A stretch of DNA of 64,000 nt from Curtobacterium sp. MCBA15_012 (lineage in GTDB: Bacteria; Actinomycetota; Actinomycetes; Actinomycetales; Microbacteriaceae), in assembly GCF_001864935.2 (NCBI RefSeq), contig NZ_CP126267.1, positions 2,976,001 to 3,040,000 on the forward strand, in the 5' to 3' direction. The notes beneath the pieces were generated by a model. The model was not told the origin of the DNA and searched no databases. It worked only from the letters and a program-made list of their open reading frames with translations. This document shows positions 7,731 to 16,441 of this stretch, piece by piece. Each line of letters starts with the position of its first letter. Position 1 is the first letter of the stretch. Both the position numbers and the translations under genes were made by a program.

Positions 7731-8366
7731 ATGGTCGAGGTCGTGGGCGTGCAGCACGACGCCGTCCTGCTCGCGGGCGGCCAGGCGTCGCGGATGGGCG
7801 GGGTCGACAAGACCGCGATCGTCGCCGACGGCCTGGCGCTGTCGGACCACGCCGTCGCCGCTGCCGCCCGTGCCCGCACCGTCGTGCTCGTCGGGCTCCG
7901 GGACGGCCGGACCGCGCCGGACGGGGTCGTCGCCACGCGCGAGGACCCGCCGTTCGGTGGACCCGTCGCCGGGATCGTCGCGGGGCTCACCGCGGTGGCC
8001 GAACCCGCGCCGTGGACGCTCGTGCTCGCGTGCGACCTCGTGCAGCCCGAGCGGGCGGTCGACGCACTGCTGGGCGCCGCGGAGGACAGGGCCGACGCCG
8101 ACGGGTCCGACACCGACGGGCTCGACGTCGACGGGTTCGTCGCCGTGGACGAGGACGGCCGCCGGCAGCCCCTCCTCGCGCTCTACCGGTCGACGGCCCT
8201 GCGCGACGCCGTCGCCGCGCTCGGGGACCCGGACGGCGCGGCGGTCCGACGGCTCACCGCCGCCCTGCGACTCGTCGAGGTCCCGCTGTCCGCCGGACTC
8301 TGTGCGGACGTGGACGAACCGGCCGACGCCGCGCGGGTCGCCGACACCCCGCGGCTGCTTGACTGA
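7731..8366 (+). CDS. mobA: Molybdenum cofactor guanylyltransferase-like protein
   Basis: 211-residue cytosolic nucleotidyltransferase that would attach GMP to molybdopterin. The nucleotide-binding motif LAGGQASRMGG with the following lysine (residues 14-27) and the ACDLVQP metal-binding segment are typical of MobA. The protein is on the usual scale for the family (about 190-210 residues). It is the first gene of a mobA-DUF6457-moeA operon that feeds the fdhF-like enzyme downstream. An acidic D/G-rich insertion lies around residues 123-140. Confidence 0.85.
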   Translation: MVEVVGVQHDAVLLAGGQASRMGGVDKTAIVADGLALSDHAVAAAARARTVVLVGLRDGRTAPDGVVATREDPPFGGPVAGIVAGLTAVAEPAPWTLVLACDLVQPERAVDALLGAAEDRADADGSDTDGLDVDGFVAVDEDGRRQPLLALYRSTALRDAVAALGDPDGAAVRRLTAALRLVEVPLSAGLCADVDEPADAARVADTPRLLD

Positions 8367-8370
8367 CCGC

Positions 8371-8682
8371 ATGACCACCGACGACGTCCTCGCCGCATGG
8401 ACCGCCGAGCTCGCCGAGGCGCTCGGCTTCCCCGAGGACTTCACGCTCGACCGCGACGTCGTGCTCGACCTCGCCCGCGACGCCGCGCACGGGGTCGCCC
8501 GACCGGCCGCACCGCTCACCACGTTCCTGGTCGGCTACGCCGCCGGGCTCCGAGGGGGCTCCCCGGCGGACGTCGAAGCCGCCGCCGCGACCGCCACGCG
8601 GTTGGCCTCGGCGCGCGACGCCGGCGCCGGCCCGAGCACCGACGACGGCACCGGGTCCGTCACCGGCCCCGGCACCCGGTGA
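8371..8682 (+). CDS. DUF6457-type small protein between mobA and moeA
   Basis: 103-residue protein, mostly helical in its first 75 residues, with a disordered G/S/T-rich tail. It starts at ATG 8371 four bases after the mobA stop and its TGA overlaps the GTG of moeA. The conserved placement of this small family between mobA and moeA in actinobacteria suggests a role in molybdenum-cofactor handling, but the biochemical function is unknown. Assignment to DUF6457 is from memory of the family, not a search. Confidence 0.6.
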   Translation: MTTDDVLAAWTAELAEALGFPEDFTLDRDVVLDLARDAAHGVARPAAPLTTFLVGYAAGLRGGSPADVEAAAATATRLASARDAGAGPSTDDGTGSVTGPGTR

Positions 8683-9881
8683 CGGCGGTCCTCCTCCCCT
8701 GGCAGGCAGCGCGCGACGAGGCGCACCGGCAGGGCGCCCGACTCACCGCCGACCGCGCACGGCTCGACCCGCGTTCGGCACCGCTCCGACTCGACCTGGC
8801 GGCGGCGATCGGGTCCACGCTCGTGGGGGACCTCGTCGCCCCGGGTGACGTCCCCGGACACGACGGCGCCGCGATGGACGGCTGGGCGGTCGCGGGCGAC
8901 GGGCCGTGGGAGCTCGGCGGACCGATCGTCGCCGGGGCGGCCGTCCCGACGGAACCGATCCGGGCCGGACACGCACGACCGATCACCACGGGAGCGCCGG
9001 TCCCGCCCGGGACGACGGCCGTGGTGCGCTCCGAGGACGCCGCGGTCGACGCCGCAGGACGGCTCGTCCGGCACACCGCCTCGGACCGCCGGCACGTCCG
9101 GCCCGCGGGCGAGGAGGTCGCCCGGCACAGCACGCTGTTCCCCGCCGGCACGGTCCTGACCCCGCCACGAGCGGCCCTCGCGGCGGCGTCCGGCGTCGAC
9201 GACGTGCTCGTCGCCCCCGCGCCGACCGTGCGCGTCGCGGTGCTCGGCAACGAGATCGTCGGTGCGGGCGTCCCACGACCCGGACAGGTGCGCGACGTGT
9301 TCACCCACACGCTGCCGACCGTGCTCCGTGCGTACGGCGCCGACCCGGTCGCGGCCGAGCGGGTGTCCGACGACGCCGACGCCACCGCGCGGGTGCTCGA
9401 CGCGGCCGAGGAGCGGATCGTCGTCACGACCGGCGGCACCGCGGGCTCGTCGACCGACCACGTCCGCGGCGCCCTCGCCCGGATCGGCGCCGAGCTGCTG
9501 ATCGACCGGGTCGACGTGCGTCCCGGCCGACCGATGCTGCTCGCCCGGCGCGGTGCGACCGTCTTCCTGTGCCTGCCCGGCAACCCGATGGCGGCGATGG
9601 TCGGGCTGGTGCTGCTCGGCGGCCCCCTCGTCGCCGGGGTGCTCGGCCGACCGACCGAACCCGTCGCGCACGTCCGCCTGGCCGTGGACGTGCCGAACGA
9701 CCGCCCCGGCTCGCTGGTCACCGCGTACCGGGCGGCCCCGGAGGGGGCGGTCCCGACCACCCACCAGACGTCGGCGATGCTGCGGGGGCTGGCCGACGCC
9801 GACGGGCTGCTGGTCGTCGGACCCGGTGGCGGCGTGGCGGGCGATGCCGTGCCTCCCGTCCGGCTGCCCTGGACCCGCTGA
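8679..9881 (+). CDS. moeA: Molybdopterin molybdenumtransferase
   Basis: 400-residue enzyme that inserts molybdate into adenylated molybdopterin. Visible family features are the early MDGWAV segment, the MoaB/Mog-like fold with TTGGT followed by a serine/aspartate-containing turn, and the LPGNPMAAM signature. GTG at 8679 overlaps the preceding stop (GTGA), so the three genes are translationally coupled. Length is typical (about 400). The MoeA turn after TGGT reads A-G-S-S-T-D rather than the commoner S-x-G-x-x-D, a mild variation. Confidence 0.88.
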   Translation: MTAVLLPWQAARDEAHRQGARLTADRARLDPRSAPLRLDLAAAIGSTLVGDLVAPGDVPGHDGAAMDGWAVAGDGPWELGGPIVAGAAVPTEPIRAGHARPITTGAPVPPGTTAVVRSEDAAVDAAGRLVRHTASDRRHVRPAGEEVARHSTLFPAGTVLTPPRAALAAASGVDDVLVAPAPTVRVAVLGNEIVGAGVPRPGQVRDVFTHTLPTVLRAYGADPVAAERVSDDADATARVLDAAEERIVVTTGGTAGSSTDHVRGALARIGAELLIDRVDVRPGRPMLLARRGATVFLCLPGNPMAAMVGLVLLGGPLVAGVLGRPTEPVAHVRLAVDVPNDRPGSLVTAYRAAPEGAVPTTHQTSAMLRGLADADGLLVVGPGGGVAGDAVPPVRLPWTR

Positions 9882-10036
9882 CGCGAACCGCACGGCGGAG
9901 CGGACCGCCGGGGGAGCCGGCCGCCGGGGGACGACGCGGACGCGAGGCCGACGCGGCGGCACGACGGCCACGACAGCCGGCCGGTCTCCGCCCGCGGAAA
10001 CCGCACCCGCACTGGCAGCGTCACCGGCTCGGGTGG

Positions 10037-10048
10037 TAGACCCGGACC
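10037..10048 (+). promoter_or_regulatory. -10 box TAGACC for leaderless fdhD
   Basis: TAGACC at 10037-10042 lies 6 nt before the ATG at 10049. The 155-bp gap after moeA contains no other clear signal. Confidence 0.45.
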
Positions 10049-10936
10049 ATGAGCCGGATCACGGCGCGCAAGCGCGTCACCCGCATCACCGTCGCGACGT
10101 CCCGGTCGGTGCGTGACGACCTGCTCGCGGTCGAGGAGCCGCTCGAGATCCGGGTCGGTGGGAACTCGCTCGCGATCACGATGCGGACCCCGGGCAACGA
10201 CGTCGACCTCGCGGCCGGGTTCCTGGTGTCCGAGGGGGTCATCGCCCGCGGTGACGACTTCGCCGCGGCACGGTACTGCGCGGGTGCGACCGACGAGGGG
10301 CTGAACACCTACAACGTGCTCGACGTGACGCTCGCGCCGGGCGTCCCCGCACCCGATCCCAGCCTGGAGCGGGCGTTCTACACGACGAGCTCCTGCGGCC
10401 TGTGCGGCAAGGCGAGCATCGACGCGGTCCGCACCACCTCGCAGCACGCGGTCCTGCACGACCCGCTCGTGCTCGACCCGGCGCTCCTCGCGACCTTCCC
10501 CGACCGGCTCCGCGAGGCCCAGGACGTGTTCGAGAAGACCGGCGGTCTGCACGCCGCGGCACTGTTCGACGGGCGGTCCGGCGAGATGCTCGTCCTGCGC
10601 GAGGACGTCGGCCGCCACAACGCCGTCGACAAGGTCGTCGGGTGGGCCGTCAAGGAGGGTCGACTGCCCCTCGGCGGCACCGTCCTCATGGTCTCGGGTC
10701 GCGCGAGCTTCGAGTTGACACAGAAGGCGTCGATGGCCGGGATCCCGGTCCTCGCGGCGGTGTCGGCACCGTCGTCGCTCGCGGTCGACCTGGCGAAGGA
10801 GGTCGGCATCACGATCGTCGGCTTCCTGCGCGGCCAGAGCATGGTCGTCTACAGCCGAGCCGAGCGGATCGTCGAGCCGGCCGACACCGCCCCCGAACCG
10901 GTACAGCAGCCCCGACAGACAGTGAGCGCCCCGTGA
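10049..10936 (+). CDS. fdhD: Formate dehydrogenase accessory sulfurtransferase
   Basis: 295-residue FdhD, which transfers sulfur to the molybdenum centre of formate dehydrogenase before it becomes active. The essential C-G-L-C-G-K-A-S motif is at residues 116-123, and the GHR-like [11 protein letters not shown] segment that binds the cofactor is intact. The last codons overlap the GTG start of the fdhF-like gene (GTGA at 10933), so the chaperone and its client are coupled. Length is normal to slightly long, with a charged C-terminal tail. Confidence 0.92.
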   Translation: MSRITARKRVTRITVATSRSVRDDLLAVEEPLEIRVGGNSLAITMRTPGNDVDLAAGFLVSEGVIARGDDFAAARYCAGATDEGLNTYNVLDVTLAPGVPAPDPSLERAFYTTSSCGLCGKASIDAVRTTSQHAVLHDPLVLDPALLATFPDRLREAQDVFEKTGGLHAAALFDGRSGEMLVLREDVGRHNAVDKVVGWAVKEGRLPLGGTVLMVSGRASFELTQKASMAGIPVLAAVSAPSSLAVDLAKEVGITIVGFLRGQSMVVYSRAERIVEPADTAPEPVQQPRQTVSAP

Positions 10937-13239
10937 CCGAACAGCCCCCGAAGGACGACGTGACCGACGCCGACATGACGGTCGGCGAGCCGAAGGACTG
11001 GGCGGCCGGCGTCCCCGGCGTCCTGCACTCGATGGGGCCCGCGATCGAGCAGCTCGGCCTCGCCCGCACCGCCAAGCTCATGCTGTCCCTGAACCAGAAG
11101 GGCGGCTTCGACTGCATGAGCTGCGCCTGGCCGGACCCGGACAAGCGCAAGACCGCCGAGTTCTGCGAGAACGGCGGCAAGGCGGTCGTGTGGGAGGCCA
11201 CCCCGGTCCTCGTGCCGCGCTCGTTCTGGGCGGAGCACTCCGTCGACGACCTCGCCGACAAGACCGAGTACTGGCTCGGCATGCAGGGCCGTCTGACCGA
11301 ACCCGTGTGGAAGCCCGCGGGGAAGGACCACTACGAGCCGATCAGCTGGGAGCGGGCGTTCCGGATCGTCGCCGACAAGCTCAACGGCCTCGATTCCCCC
11401 GACCAGGCGTCGTTCTACACGTCCGGACGCACCTCGAACGAGGCCGCCTTCGTCTACCAGCTGTTCGTCCGGGCCTTCGGCACGAACAACCTGCCCGACT
11501 GCTCGAACATGTGCCACGAGTCGACGAGCCTGGCGATGGCCGAGACCGTCGGCATCGGGAAGTCGACCATCGCGTACGACGACTTCGAGCACACCGAGCT
11601 CATCATCGTGATGGGCCAGAACCCCGGCACGAACCACCCCCGGATGCTCACCGCGCTCGAGGACGCCAAGCGCAACGGGGCCGAGATCGTCGCGGTGAAC
11701 CCGCTGCCCGAGGCCGGCCTGCGCCGCTACAAGAACCCGCAGCGCGTGCGCGGCGTGGTCGGCCACGGCACCGAGATCGCCGACCAGTTCCTGCAGATCC
11801 GGCTCGGCGGCGACATGGCGCTGCTGCAGGCGATCGCCAAGCGCGTGGTCCTCGCGGAGCAGCGCACGCCCGGGTCCGTCGTGGACCACGCGTTCATCGA
11901 GAAGCACACGAGCGGGTACGAGGCGTTCGTGGAGCACATCCTCCAGGTCGACGACGACGAGGTCGTCCGGGCCACGGGCCTCGCGATCGAGGAGATCGAC
12001 GAGCTCGCCGAACGGTACCTGCGCTCCGAGCGGACGATCATCACGTGGGCGATGGGCATCACGCAGCACGTCAAGGCCGTCGACACGATCAAGGAGATCA
12101 TCAACCTCCTGCTCCTCCGCGGGAACATCGGCCGCCCGGGCGCCGGTGCCTCGCCGATCCGCGGGCACAGCAACGTCCAGGGCGACCGGACGATGGGCAT
12201 CTGGGAGCAGATGCCGGACACGTTCCTCGACGCGCTGGCGGAGGAGTTCCACTTCGAGCCGCCCCGCGAGCACGGCGTCGACGCGCTCAAGGGCATCCAC
12301 GGGATGCAGCGCGGCGACATCAAGTTCTGGATGGGCATGGGCGGCAACCTCGTCGCCGCGATCTCGGACAGCCAGCTCGCCGAGCAGGCGTTCCGCGGCA
12401 CCGAGATGACCGTGCAGGTGTCCACCAAGCTCAACCGCTCGCACGCCGTCGTCGGCCGGGAAGCCCTGATCCTGCCGACCATGGGCCGCACCGAGATCGA
12501 CGTCCAGGCCGCCGGCCCGCAGTTCGTCTCGGTCGAGGACACCGTCTGCTCCGTGCACGGCAGCCACGGCCAGGTCCCGCCCGTCGCCCCCGGCCTGCTG
12601 TCCGAGGTCGCGATCGTCTGCGAACTGGCGAAGGCCACGCTCGGCGACCGCCTCCCGATCGACTGGTCGGCCATGCGCGACGACTACGACGTGATCCGCG
12701 AGCACATCAGCCACGTCGTCCCCGGCTTCGAGGACTACTCCCGTCGCGCCGGCAGCAAGGAGGGCTTCGTCCTGCCGAACGGCCCCCGCGACTCCCGGAC
12801 CTTCGCGACGAAGACCGGCAAGGCGATGATCACGGTCAACGAGCTCGAGCACGTCGAGCGCCCCGAGGGCACCCTGCTGCTCCAGACCCTGCGGTCGCAC
12901 GACCAGTACAACACGACGATCTACAGCCTGAACGACCGGTACCGCGGCATCAAGAAGGGCCGGCACGTGGTGTTCGTGAACCCGGACGACCTGACCGAGC
13001 TCGGGCTGCAGGACGGCGACACGGTCGACGTCGCGACCGTGTGGCACGACGACGTCGAACGCGTCCTGCGCGGGTACCGGATCGTCGCGTACCCGAGTGC
13101 GCGCGGCTGCGCCGCGGCGTACTTCCCGGAGGCGAACGTGCTCGTCCCGCTGGACAGTGCGGCGAAGGGCAGCAACACCCCGGTGTCGAAGGCCGTCCCG
13201 GTCCGGCTGACGCGGGTCGCGGTGCCGGCGACGGTCTGA
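10933..13239 (+). CDS. FdhF/YdeP-type molybdopterin oxidoreductase
   Basis: 768-residue large molybdopterin enzyme of the formate-dehydrogenase-H-like/YdeP group. The N-terminal Fe-S region is reduced to a [12 protein letters not shown] segment (cysteines at 61 and 64) with a further FCENGG cysteine, characteristic of this subgroup. The molybdopterin-binding domains follow, including [10 protein letters not shown] around residue 190 and a C-terminal dinucleotide-binding domain. The family annotation is 'oxidoreductase alpha subunit'; formate as substrate is not proven. It follows fdhD directly and lies downstream of mobA-moeA, which would supply its cofactor. No selenocysteine signal or electron-transfer subunit is seen. 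Confidence 0.88.
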   Translation: MTEQPPKDDVTDADMTVGEPKDWAAGVPGVLHSMGPAIEQLGLARTAKLMLSLNQKGGFDCMSCAWPDPDKRKTAEFCENGGKAVVWEATPVLVPRSFWAEHSVDDLADKTEYWLGMQGRLTEPVWKPAGKDHYEPISWERAFRIVADKLNGLDSPDQASFYTSGRTSNEAAFVYQLFVRAFGTNNLPDCSNMCHESTSLAMAETVGIGKSTIAYDDFEHTELIIVMGQNPGTNHPRMLTALEDAKRNGAEIVAVNPLPEAGLRRYKNPQRVRGVVGHGTEIADQFLQIRLGGDMALLQAIAKRVVLAEQRTPGSVVDHAFIEKHTSGYEAFVEHILQVDDDEVVRATGLAIEEIDELAERYLRSERTIITWAMGITQHVKAVDTIKEIINLLLLRGNIGRPGAGASPIRGHSNVQGDRTMGIWEQMPDTFLDALAEEFHFEPPREHGVDALKGIHGMQRGDIKFWMGMGGNLVAAISDSQLAEQAFRGTEMTVQVSTKLNRSHAVVGREALILPTMGRTEIDVQAAGPQFVSVEDTVCSVHGSHGQVPPVAPGLLSEVAIVCELAKATLGDRLPIDWSAMRDDYDVIREHISHVVPGFEDYSRRAGSKEGFVLPNGPRDSRTFATKTGKAMITVNELEHVERPEGTLLLQTLRSHDQYNTTIYSLNDRYRGIKKGRHVVFVNPDDLTELGLQDGDTVDVATVWHDDVERVLRGYRIVAYPSARGCAAAYFPEANVLVPLDSAAKGSNTPVSKAVPVRLTRVAVPATV

Positions 13240-13248
13240 GGAAGGACC

Positions 13249-13290
13249 GGACGGGAGGCGCGGTGCGGGCCCGCACCGCGCCTCCCGTCC
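13249..13290. terminator. Perfect 21-bp-arm palindrome (GGAGGCGCGG repeat family) after fdhF-like gene
   Basis: Two 21-bp arms meet at the axis between 13269 and 13270 with no mismatch; the arm starts GGACGGGAGGCGCGGTGC. It begins 10 bp after the stop codon, so it probably ends the fdhD-fdhF transcript. It is a member of a repeat family seen at many places in this window (15721, 20431, 34281, 51951 and degenerate copies). Confidence 0.75.
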
Positions 13291-13353
13291 GCCACCGGTC
13301 ACCTGTCGGACCGGTGTTCACTCGGTCAGGCCGTGTCGCGGCACGCGTGTGCC

Positions 13354-13385
13354 TGCCTGCCTGCGTGCGTGCGTGCGTGCGTGCG
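13354..13385. repeat. Tetranucleotide tandem repeat (TGCC)2(TGCG)6
   Basis: Two TGCC units (13354-13361) are followed by six perfect TGCG units (13362-13385). The array lies about 32 bp upstream of the TAGCGT box of the next transcript, close to where a -35 region would be, so length change could alter promoter spacing or strength. Confidence 0.85.
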
Positions 13386-13416
13386 ACCGCCCCTGTCGGC
13401 GCGCGCCCGGGCGCGC

Positions 13417-13428
13417 TAGCGTGACGGG
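13417..13428 (+). promoter_or_regulatory. -10 box TAGCGT for a leaderless start at 13429
   Basis: TAGCGT at 13417-13422 is followed by 6 nt and ATG at 13429. Confidence 0.45.
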
Positions 13429-13527
13429 ATGGGGCAGCACAGGGGCAGCGGCGACGGGGAGCGGTCGAGGGACCACCGGGACGGACCGCGGACGGCCACG
13501 GTCGTCACACGCGGCGTGGCGGCCTGA
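13429..13527 (+). CDS. Possible 32-residue leader peptide
   Basis: ATG at 13429 has the leaderless promoter arrangement used by many genes here. The frame encodes 32 residues, basic and low-complexity (MGQHRGSGDGER...), and stops with TGA at 13525-13527, one base before the GTG start of the next gene. This would couple translation of the leader to the downstream gene. An alternative is that the first ATG belongs to the downstream gene and a frameshift has separated them. Confidence 0.35.
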   Translation: MGQHRGSGDGERSRDHRDGPRTATVVTRGVAA

Positions 13528-13528
13528 G

Positions 13529-14224
13529 GTGCACGTGTCGGGTCGCGTCGGATCGGACGCGCCGGACCCCTCGCTCGCCGTGCACGCGCGGGTGGCGGCA
13601 CTCGGCATCCGCGTCGCCGGTCTCGTCGCGCAGCGCCACCTCGAGGACCTCGGCGTGACCGGCCTGCAGGAGAGCCAGCACGGCAGCGGGTCGGACGCGG
13701 TGACCGTCGACGCCGCTGTCACCCGCAACTACGGCTTCTGGCGGAACCCCGACGACCGGGACGACCCGGTGAACCTGGCCGACCTGTCGGCGGCCGAGCG
13801 TGCCGCACTCGACGGCCCGGTCCCGGGCGACCTTCCCGCGTGGCTGCTGGCTGCTCGCGACCGGATGCGCTTCCCGACGATGTGGGACGCGGTCACGACG
13901 CACTGGAGCGCCGCCGGCGACCAGGACGCCCGGGAGCTCCTCCGTGCCCACGTCGACCACGTGCTGCACGACCACCACCGCGGCGCGCACGGGCTCGACG
14001 GCCCGTCGCCCCGAGGTCCGTGGGTCGAGCTCGTGACCGTGGACGCCGTCCGACCGCACCCCGTGGTCGTCGACGGCGAGGAGCGCGTCGGACTGCTGCT
14101 CGACACCGACCCGTTCGTGGTGGGGTCCGCGTTCCCGTTCGACGACGGCCGGGTCGTCACCGCGGTGGTCGACCGGGACCTCCTGCCCTGGGTGGACGTC
14201 GCCTTCCTCGGCGACGCGGGCTGA
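13529..14224 (+). CDS. Hypothetical protein, 231 residues
   Basis: Not recognised. The reading frame has good actinobacterial codon structure from about 13529 to 14224 and encodes an acidic soluble protein with no signal peptide or membrane segment. Its N-terminal third (SLAVHARVAALGIRVAGLVA) is predicted helical, the rest mixed. GTG at 13529 or 13535 is preferred, directly after the stop of the short leader frame; an upstream in-frame ATG at 13349 would translate the tetranucleotide repeat. Converges on the acetyltransferase gene. Confidence 0.55.
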   Translation: MHVSGRVGSDAPDPSLAVHARVAALGIRVAGLVAQRHLEDLGVTGLQESQHGSGSDAVTVDAAVTRNYGFWRNPDDRDDPVNLADLSAAERAALDGPVPGDLPAWLLAARDRMRFPTMWDAVTTHWSAAGDQDARELLRAHVDHVLHDHHRGAHGLDGPSPRGPWVELVTVDAVRPHPVVVDGEERVGLLLDTDPFVVGSAFPFDDGRVVTAVVDRDLLPWVDVAFLGDAG

Positions 14225-14253
14225 CCACGGCGATCGACCGCGTCGACCGGTGC

Positions 14254-14293
14254 CGTCAGTGCGGTGCCGGCGCCGTCAGTGCGGTGCCGGCGC
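14254..14293. repeat. Perfect 20-bp tandem duplication over a gene end
   Basis: The 20-mer CGTCAGTGCGGTGCCGGCGC occurs twice in tandem (14254-14273 and 14274-14293). It covers the last codons and the stop of the minus-strand acetyltransferase, so the duplication gives a second stop downstream without changing the protein. Confidence 0.9.
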
Positions 14294-14731
14294 CAGGTCG
14301 TAGGTGACCCACGGCGTCGCCGACGCGACCGTGTCGTACACGCGGCGGGCCCGGTCGTTGTCGGTGGCGGTGATCCACCGGACGACGGTCGCGCCCTCGT
14401 CGGCCGCGAGGGACGCAGCCGCGTGCAGGAGCGCCGTCGCCGCACCGGTGCCCCGCGCGTCCGGAGCGGTGAACAGGTCGTCGAGGTACAGCCCGGTGCT
14501 CGCGGTCGACGGTCGGACGAACCGGCGGAGGTTCGCGAGCGCCACGGGTCGGTCGTCGGCGTCGACCGCGACGAGCCCGGTCAGGCCGTGCGCACCGGAG
14601 GACACCCACGACCAGGTGGTCGCCACGGCCGCGGGGTCGTCGGGGAGTCGGTAGAAGGCGCGGTACCCGGCGTAGAGCGTCGACCACGCCCGTTCGTCGG
14701 CGGGGCGGACGGGTCGGACGTGCACGGTCAT
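14276..14731 (-). CDS. GNAT-family N-acetyltransferase
   Basis: 151-residue complete GNAT domain. The acetyl-CoA-binding motif A, DARGTGAATALL, is at about residues 93-104, followed by the usual late helix (NDRARRVYDTV). The typical early R-P-V-R-P-A-D opening is at residues 6-12. On the minus strand TAGGGT (14743-14738) stands 6 nt before the ATG at 14731, so the mRNA is probably leaderless. Substrate unknown; distinct from the truncated GNAT at the window start. Confidence 0.88.
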   Translation of the reverse strand: MTVHVRPVRPADERAWSTLYAGYRAFYRLPDDPAAVATTWSWVSSGAHGLTGLVAVDADDRPVALANLRRFVRPSTASTGLYLDDLFTAPDARGTGAATALLHAAASLAADEGATVVRWITATDNDRARRVYDTVASATPWVTYDLAPAPH

Positions 14732-15137
14732 GCGGTCACCCTACGGTCGGCGGGGCGGACGTGGGCGGCGTGACGGGCGCGAGCCGCGCCTCCCGGCCGT
14801 CCGCGGCGACCAGCACGGTGCCGTGCCCCCGTGCGGACGGGTGGTGAGCACCCGCGGTGCGAGCCGACCCGAACGGCTGCACCACGGGTGCCGCAAGACG
14901 ATCGTATGACGAACGACCCCGGTGCACCATGAGGGCTCGGACAGCTCGGCCACGCAGCACGCTCCCGTTCCGACCGACCGACCGACGCTGGACCGATCGG
15001 GCCTGCCGACGCCATACTCGGAGTCGACCGCGACCCGGGGAACGGACGCGGGCCCCGGGTCACGGACGCGATCCGGGTACGGGAGCGTCGAGCGCACCAC
15101 ACCGACGTGGTGACCGGCGCCGGACGGAGGGGGAACC
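14732..15137. other. 406-bp gap with degenerate repeat copies
   Basis: No convincing gene is seen. The gap holds the leaderless promoter of the acetyltransferase (14738-14743), a half-copy of the GCCGCGCCTCCCGGCCGTCC type at 14783-14803, a GC-rich imperfect stem around 14855-14895, and at 14912-14930 a segment close to the third module (CGATCCCGGTGCAGCAT) of the composite element found at 15882 and 20511. It looks like a decayed copy of that composite element. Confidence 0.4.
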
Positions 15138-15221
15138 ATGACCGCACTCATCTGGGGCGGAGCCGTCGCAGCGGGCCGGGCCGTCGTCGCGGTGCTCGCA
15201 CGGGCACGGCGTCGGGGATGA
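15138..15221 (+). CDS. 27-residue peptide coupled to the HIT-family gene
   Basis: ATG at 15138 has a strong ribosome binding site (GGAGGGGG, 6-8 nt upstream). The 27-residue product is MTALIWGGAVAAGRAVVAVL followed by an arginine-rich end, which could be a small membrane-inserting peptide. Its TGA (15219-15221) overlaps the ATG of the next gene (15218), the normal 4-nt coupling. Nothing else with a ribosome binding site precedes the HIT gene. Confidence 0.5.
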   Translation: MTALIWGGAVAAGRAVVAVLARARRRG

Positions 15222-15637
15222 CGGACGCCTGCACCTTCTGCGGCATCATCGCGGGCTCGTCGCCCGCCGTGTGGGTCGAGCGGGAACCCGAGGCGGTGGC
15301 GTTCGCGCCCCTGCCCGACTCCGCACTGGCCCCGGGGCACACGCTCGTCGTGCCGGTGGAGCACACGGTCGACCTCCGCGCCGCCGGGCCGACGTCGCTC
15401 GCGGCGACGATCGCGCTCGTGCAGCGCGTCACCCGTGCGATGCGTGCGGGACTCGGGGCGACGGGGACGGTCGTGCTGCAGGCCTCGGGCCCGGACGCCG
15501 GGCAGAGCGTCCCCCACCTGCACTTCCACGTCGTGCCGTGCTGGCCGGACGACGGCACGACCCACTGGCCCGAGGGGCGGTCGGCGCACCGGGTCGAGGG
15601 CGACCCGTACGCGGCCCTGGCGGAGATGTTCGACTGA
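15218..15637 (+). CDS. HIT-family nucleotide-binding hydrolase
   Basis: 139-residue protein with the histidine-triad motif HLHFHVVP (H100, H102, H104) and the N-terminal CTFCGI zinc-binding pair (C5, C8) typical of the bacterial HIT/Hint-like group that hydrolyses nucleoside phosphoramidates or dinucleoside polyphosphates. Length is normal for the family. The start overlaps the stop of the 27-residue peptide gene. A composite palindromic element begins 84 bp downstream. Confidence 0.9.
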   Translation: MTDACTFCGIIAGSSPAVWVEREPEAVAFAPLPDSALAPGHTLVVPVEHTVDLRAAGPTSLAATIALVQRVTRAMRAGLGATGTVVLQASGPDAGQSVPHLHFHVVPCWPDDGTTHWPEGRSAHRVEGDPYAALAEMFD

Positions 15638-15720
15638 CGAGCAGGAGCCCTCGTGGTTCCGACGCCCGGGGACCGTCCGGTGTCGCGCGCCGGAACGACT
15701 GGTGTCGCGGTCTGACCGGA

Positions 15721-15929
15721 CCACGGGCGGACGGGAGGCGCGGTGCCGGCCCGCACCGCGCCTCCCGTCCGACCGTGGTCGCGACAGCGACCCACCGTCG
15801 GTCCGCGTCCGCGCGTGGTCGCGACGCTCGTGGTCGCTTCACGCATGGTCGAGTCAGCGACCCGTCATCGTTCTGCGGTTGTGACGATCCCGGTGCAGCA
15901 TCCTCGGGATCCGTGCACCGAGATCGTCA
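15721..15929. repeat. Composite palindromic element, copy 1 (three modules)
   Basis: Module 1: hairpin 15721-15778 with 26-bp arms (one mismatch) around loop CGGCCC; core GGACGGGAGGCGCGGTGC at 15729-15746. Module 2: GTGGTCGCGACAGCGACC at 15775-15792, a 6-bp stem GGTCGC/GCGACC around GACA, with a decayed second version near 15823-15872. Module 3: TGACGATCCCGGTGCA (15882-15897) and TGCACCGAGATCGTCA (15914-15929), 16-bp arms with one mismatch. The same order of modules recurs at 20431-20558. The 334-bp stretch 15638-15971 otherwise holds no gene. Confidence 0.8.
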
Positions 15930-15959
15930 GAATCCGGAACGTGACGCGATCGCGGTCGG

Positions 15960-15971
15960 TACGGTGTCACG
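15960..15971 (+). promoter_or_regulatory. -10 box TACGGT for leaderless small-protein operon
   Basis: TACGGT (15960-15965) lies 6 nt upstream of GTG 15972. Confidence 0.5.
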
Positions 15972-16217
15972 GTGCAGAGCACTCCTGATCCCGAAGCGCC
16001 CACGGCCGTGTGGTGGGTGTCCGAGGAGGACGCCATCTTCCCCGGTGACGACGACCTCGACCGGGTCCTCGGCGCCTTCTCCACGGCAGCGGCAGCGAAC
16101 GCCTACGCCGCGGAGCGGCGACGGGAGACGGGCGGCAGTCGCACGGTCCACGTCGACCGGTACGAGGTCGGGATCGTCAGCGGCTGGAACTCCGACTTCT
16201 TCCAGGTCGACGCATGA
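15972..16217 (+). CDS. Hypothetical small protein A (81 residues)
   Basis: Acidic soluble protein, not recognised. Its plan (V-W-W-V..., then L-D-R-V-L-G-A-F-S-T, then an alanine-rich helix, then a terminal strand V-D-R-Y-E-V-G) resembles the plan of the next gene product, suggesting an old tandem duplication. It starts with GTG 15972 at a leaderless promoter and its TGA overlaps the ATG of the next gene by 4 nt. Confidence 0.65.
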   Translation: MQSTPDPEAPTAVWWVSEEDAIFPGDDDLDRVLGAFSTAAAANAYAAERRRETGGSRTVHVDRYEVGIVSGWNSDFFQVDA

Positions 16218-16441
16218 CCGTCTGGCTCCTCGTGCACCGGTCCACGGTGGCGGAGGACGAGGTGATCGGCGCCAAGCTCCTCGGGTTCTTCGCCTCCGCG
16301 GACGAGGCCGACCGTGCCGCTGCCGAGCTCGTCGATCGGTGGGCGAGCTACCGCGCGATGCCCGAAGGTTTCGAGCGGTTCGAGCTGCCGCTCGACGAGG
16401 AGATCCCCGAGGAGCTGTCCGACCGGATGATCTGGGGGTGA
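16214..16441 (+). CDS. Hypothetical small protein B (75 residues)
   Basis: Acidic protein, not recognised; V-W-L-L-V opening, LGFFASADEADRAAAELVDRW helix and F-E-L-P-L-D end match the layout of small protein A. Overlaps its neighbours on both sides by 4 nt (ATGA and GTGA), so the three genes are one translationally coupled unit. Confidence 0.65.
   Translation: MTVWLLVHRSTVAEDEVIGAKLLGFFASADEADRAAAELVDRWASYRAMPEGFERFELPLDEEIPEELSDRMIWG

Noticed and set aside
8679..9881. Degenerate MoeA turn as a sign of a pseudogene
   Set aside because: The frame is full length with other motifs intact; small motif changes are within family variation.
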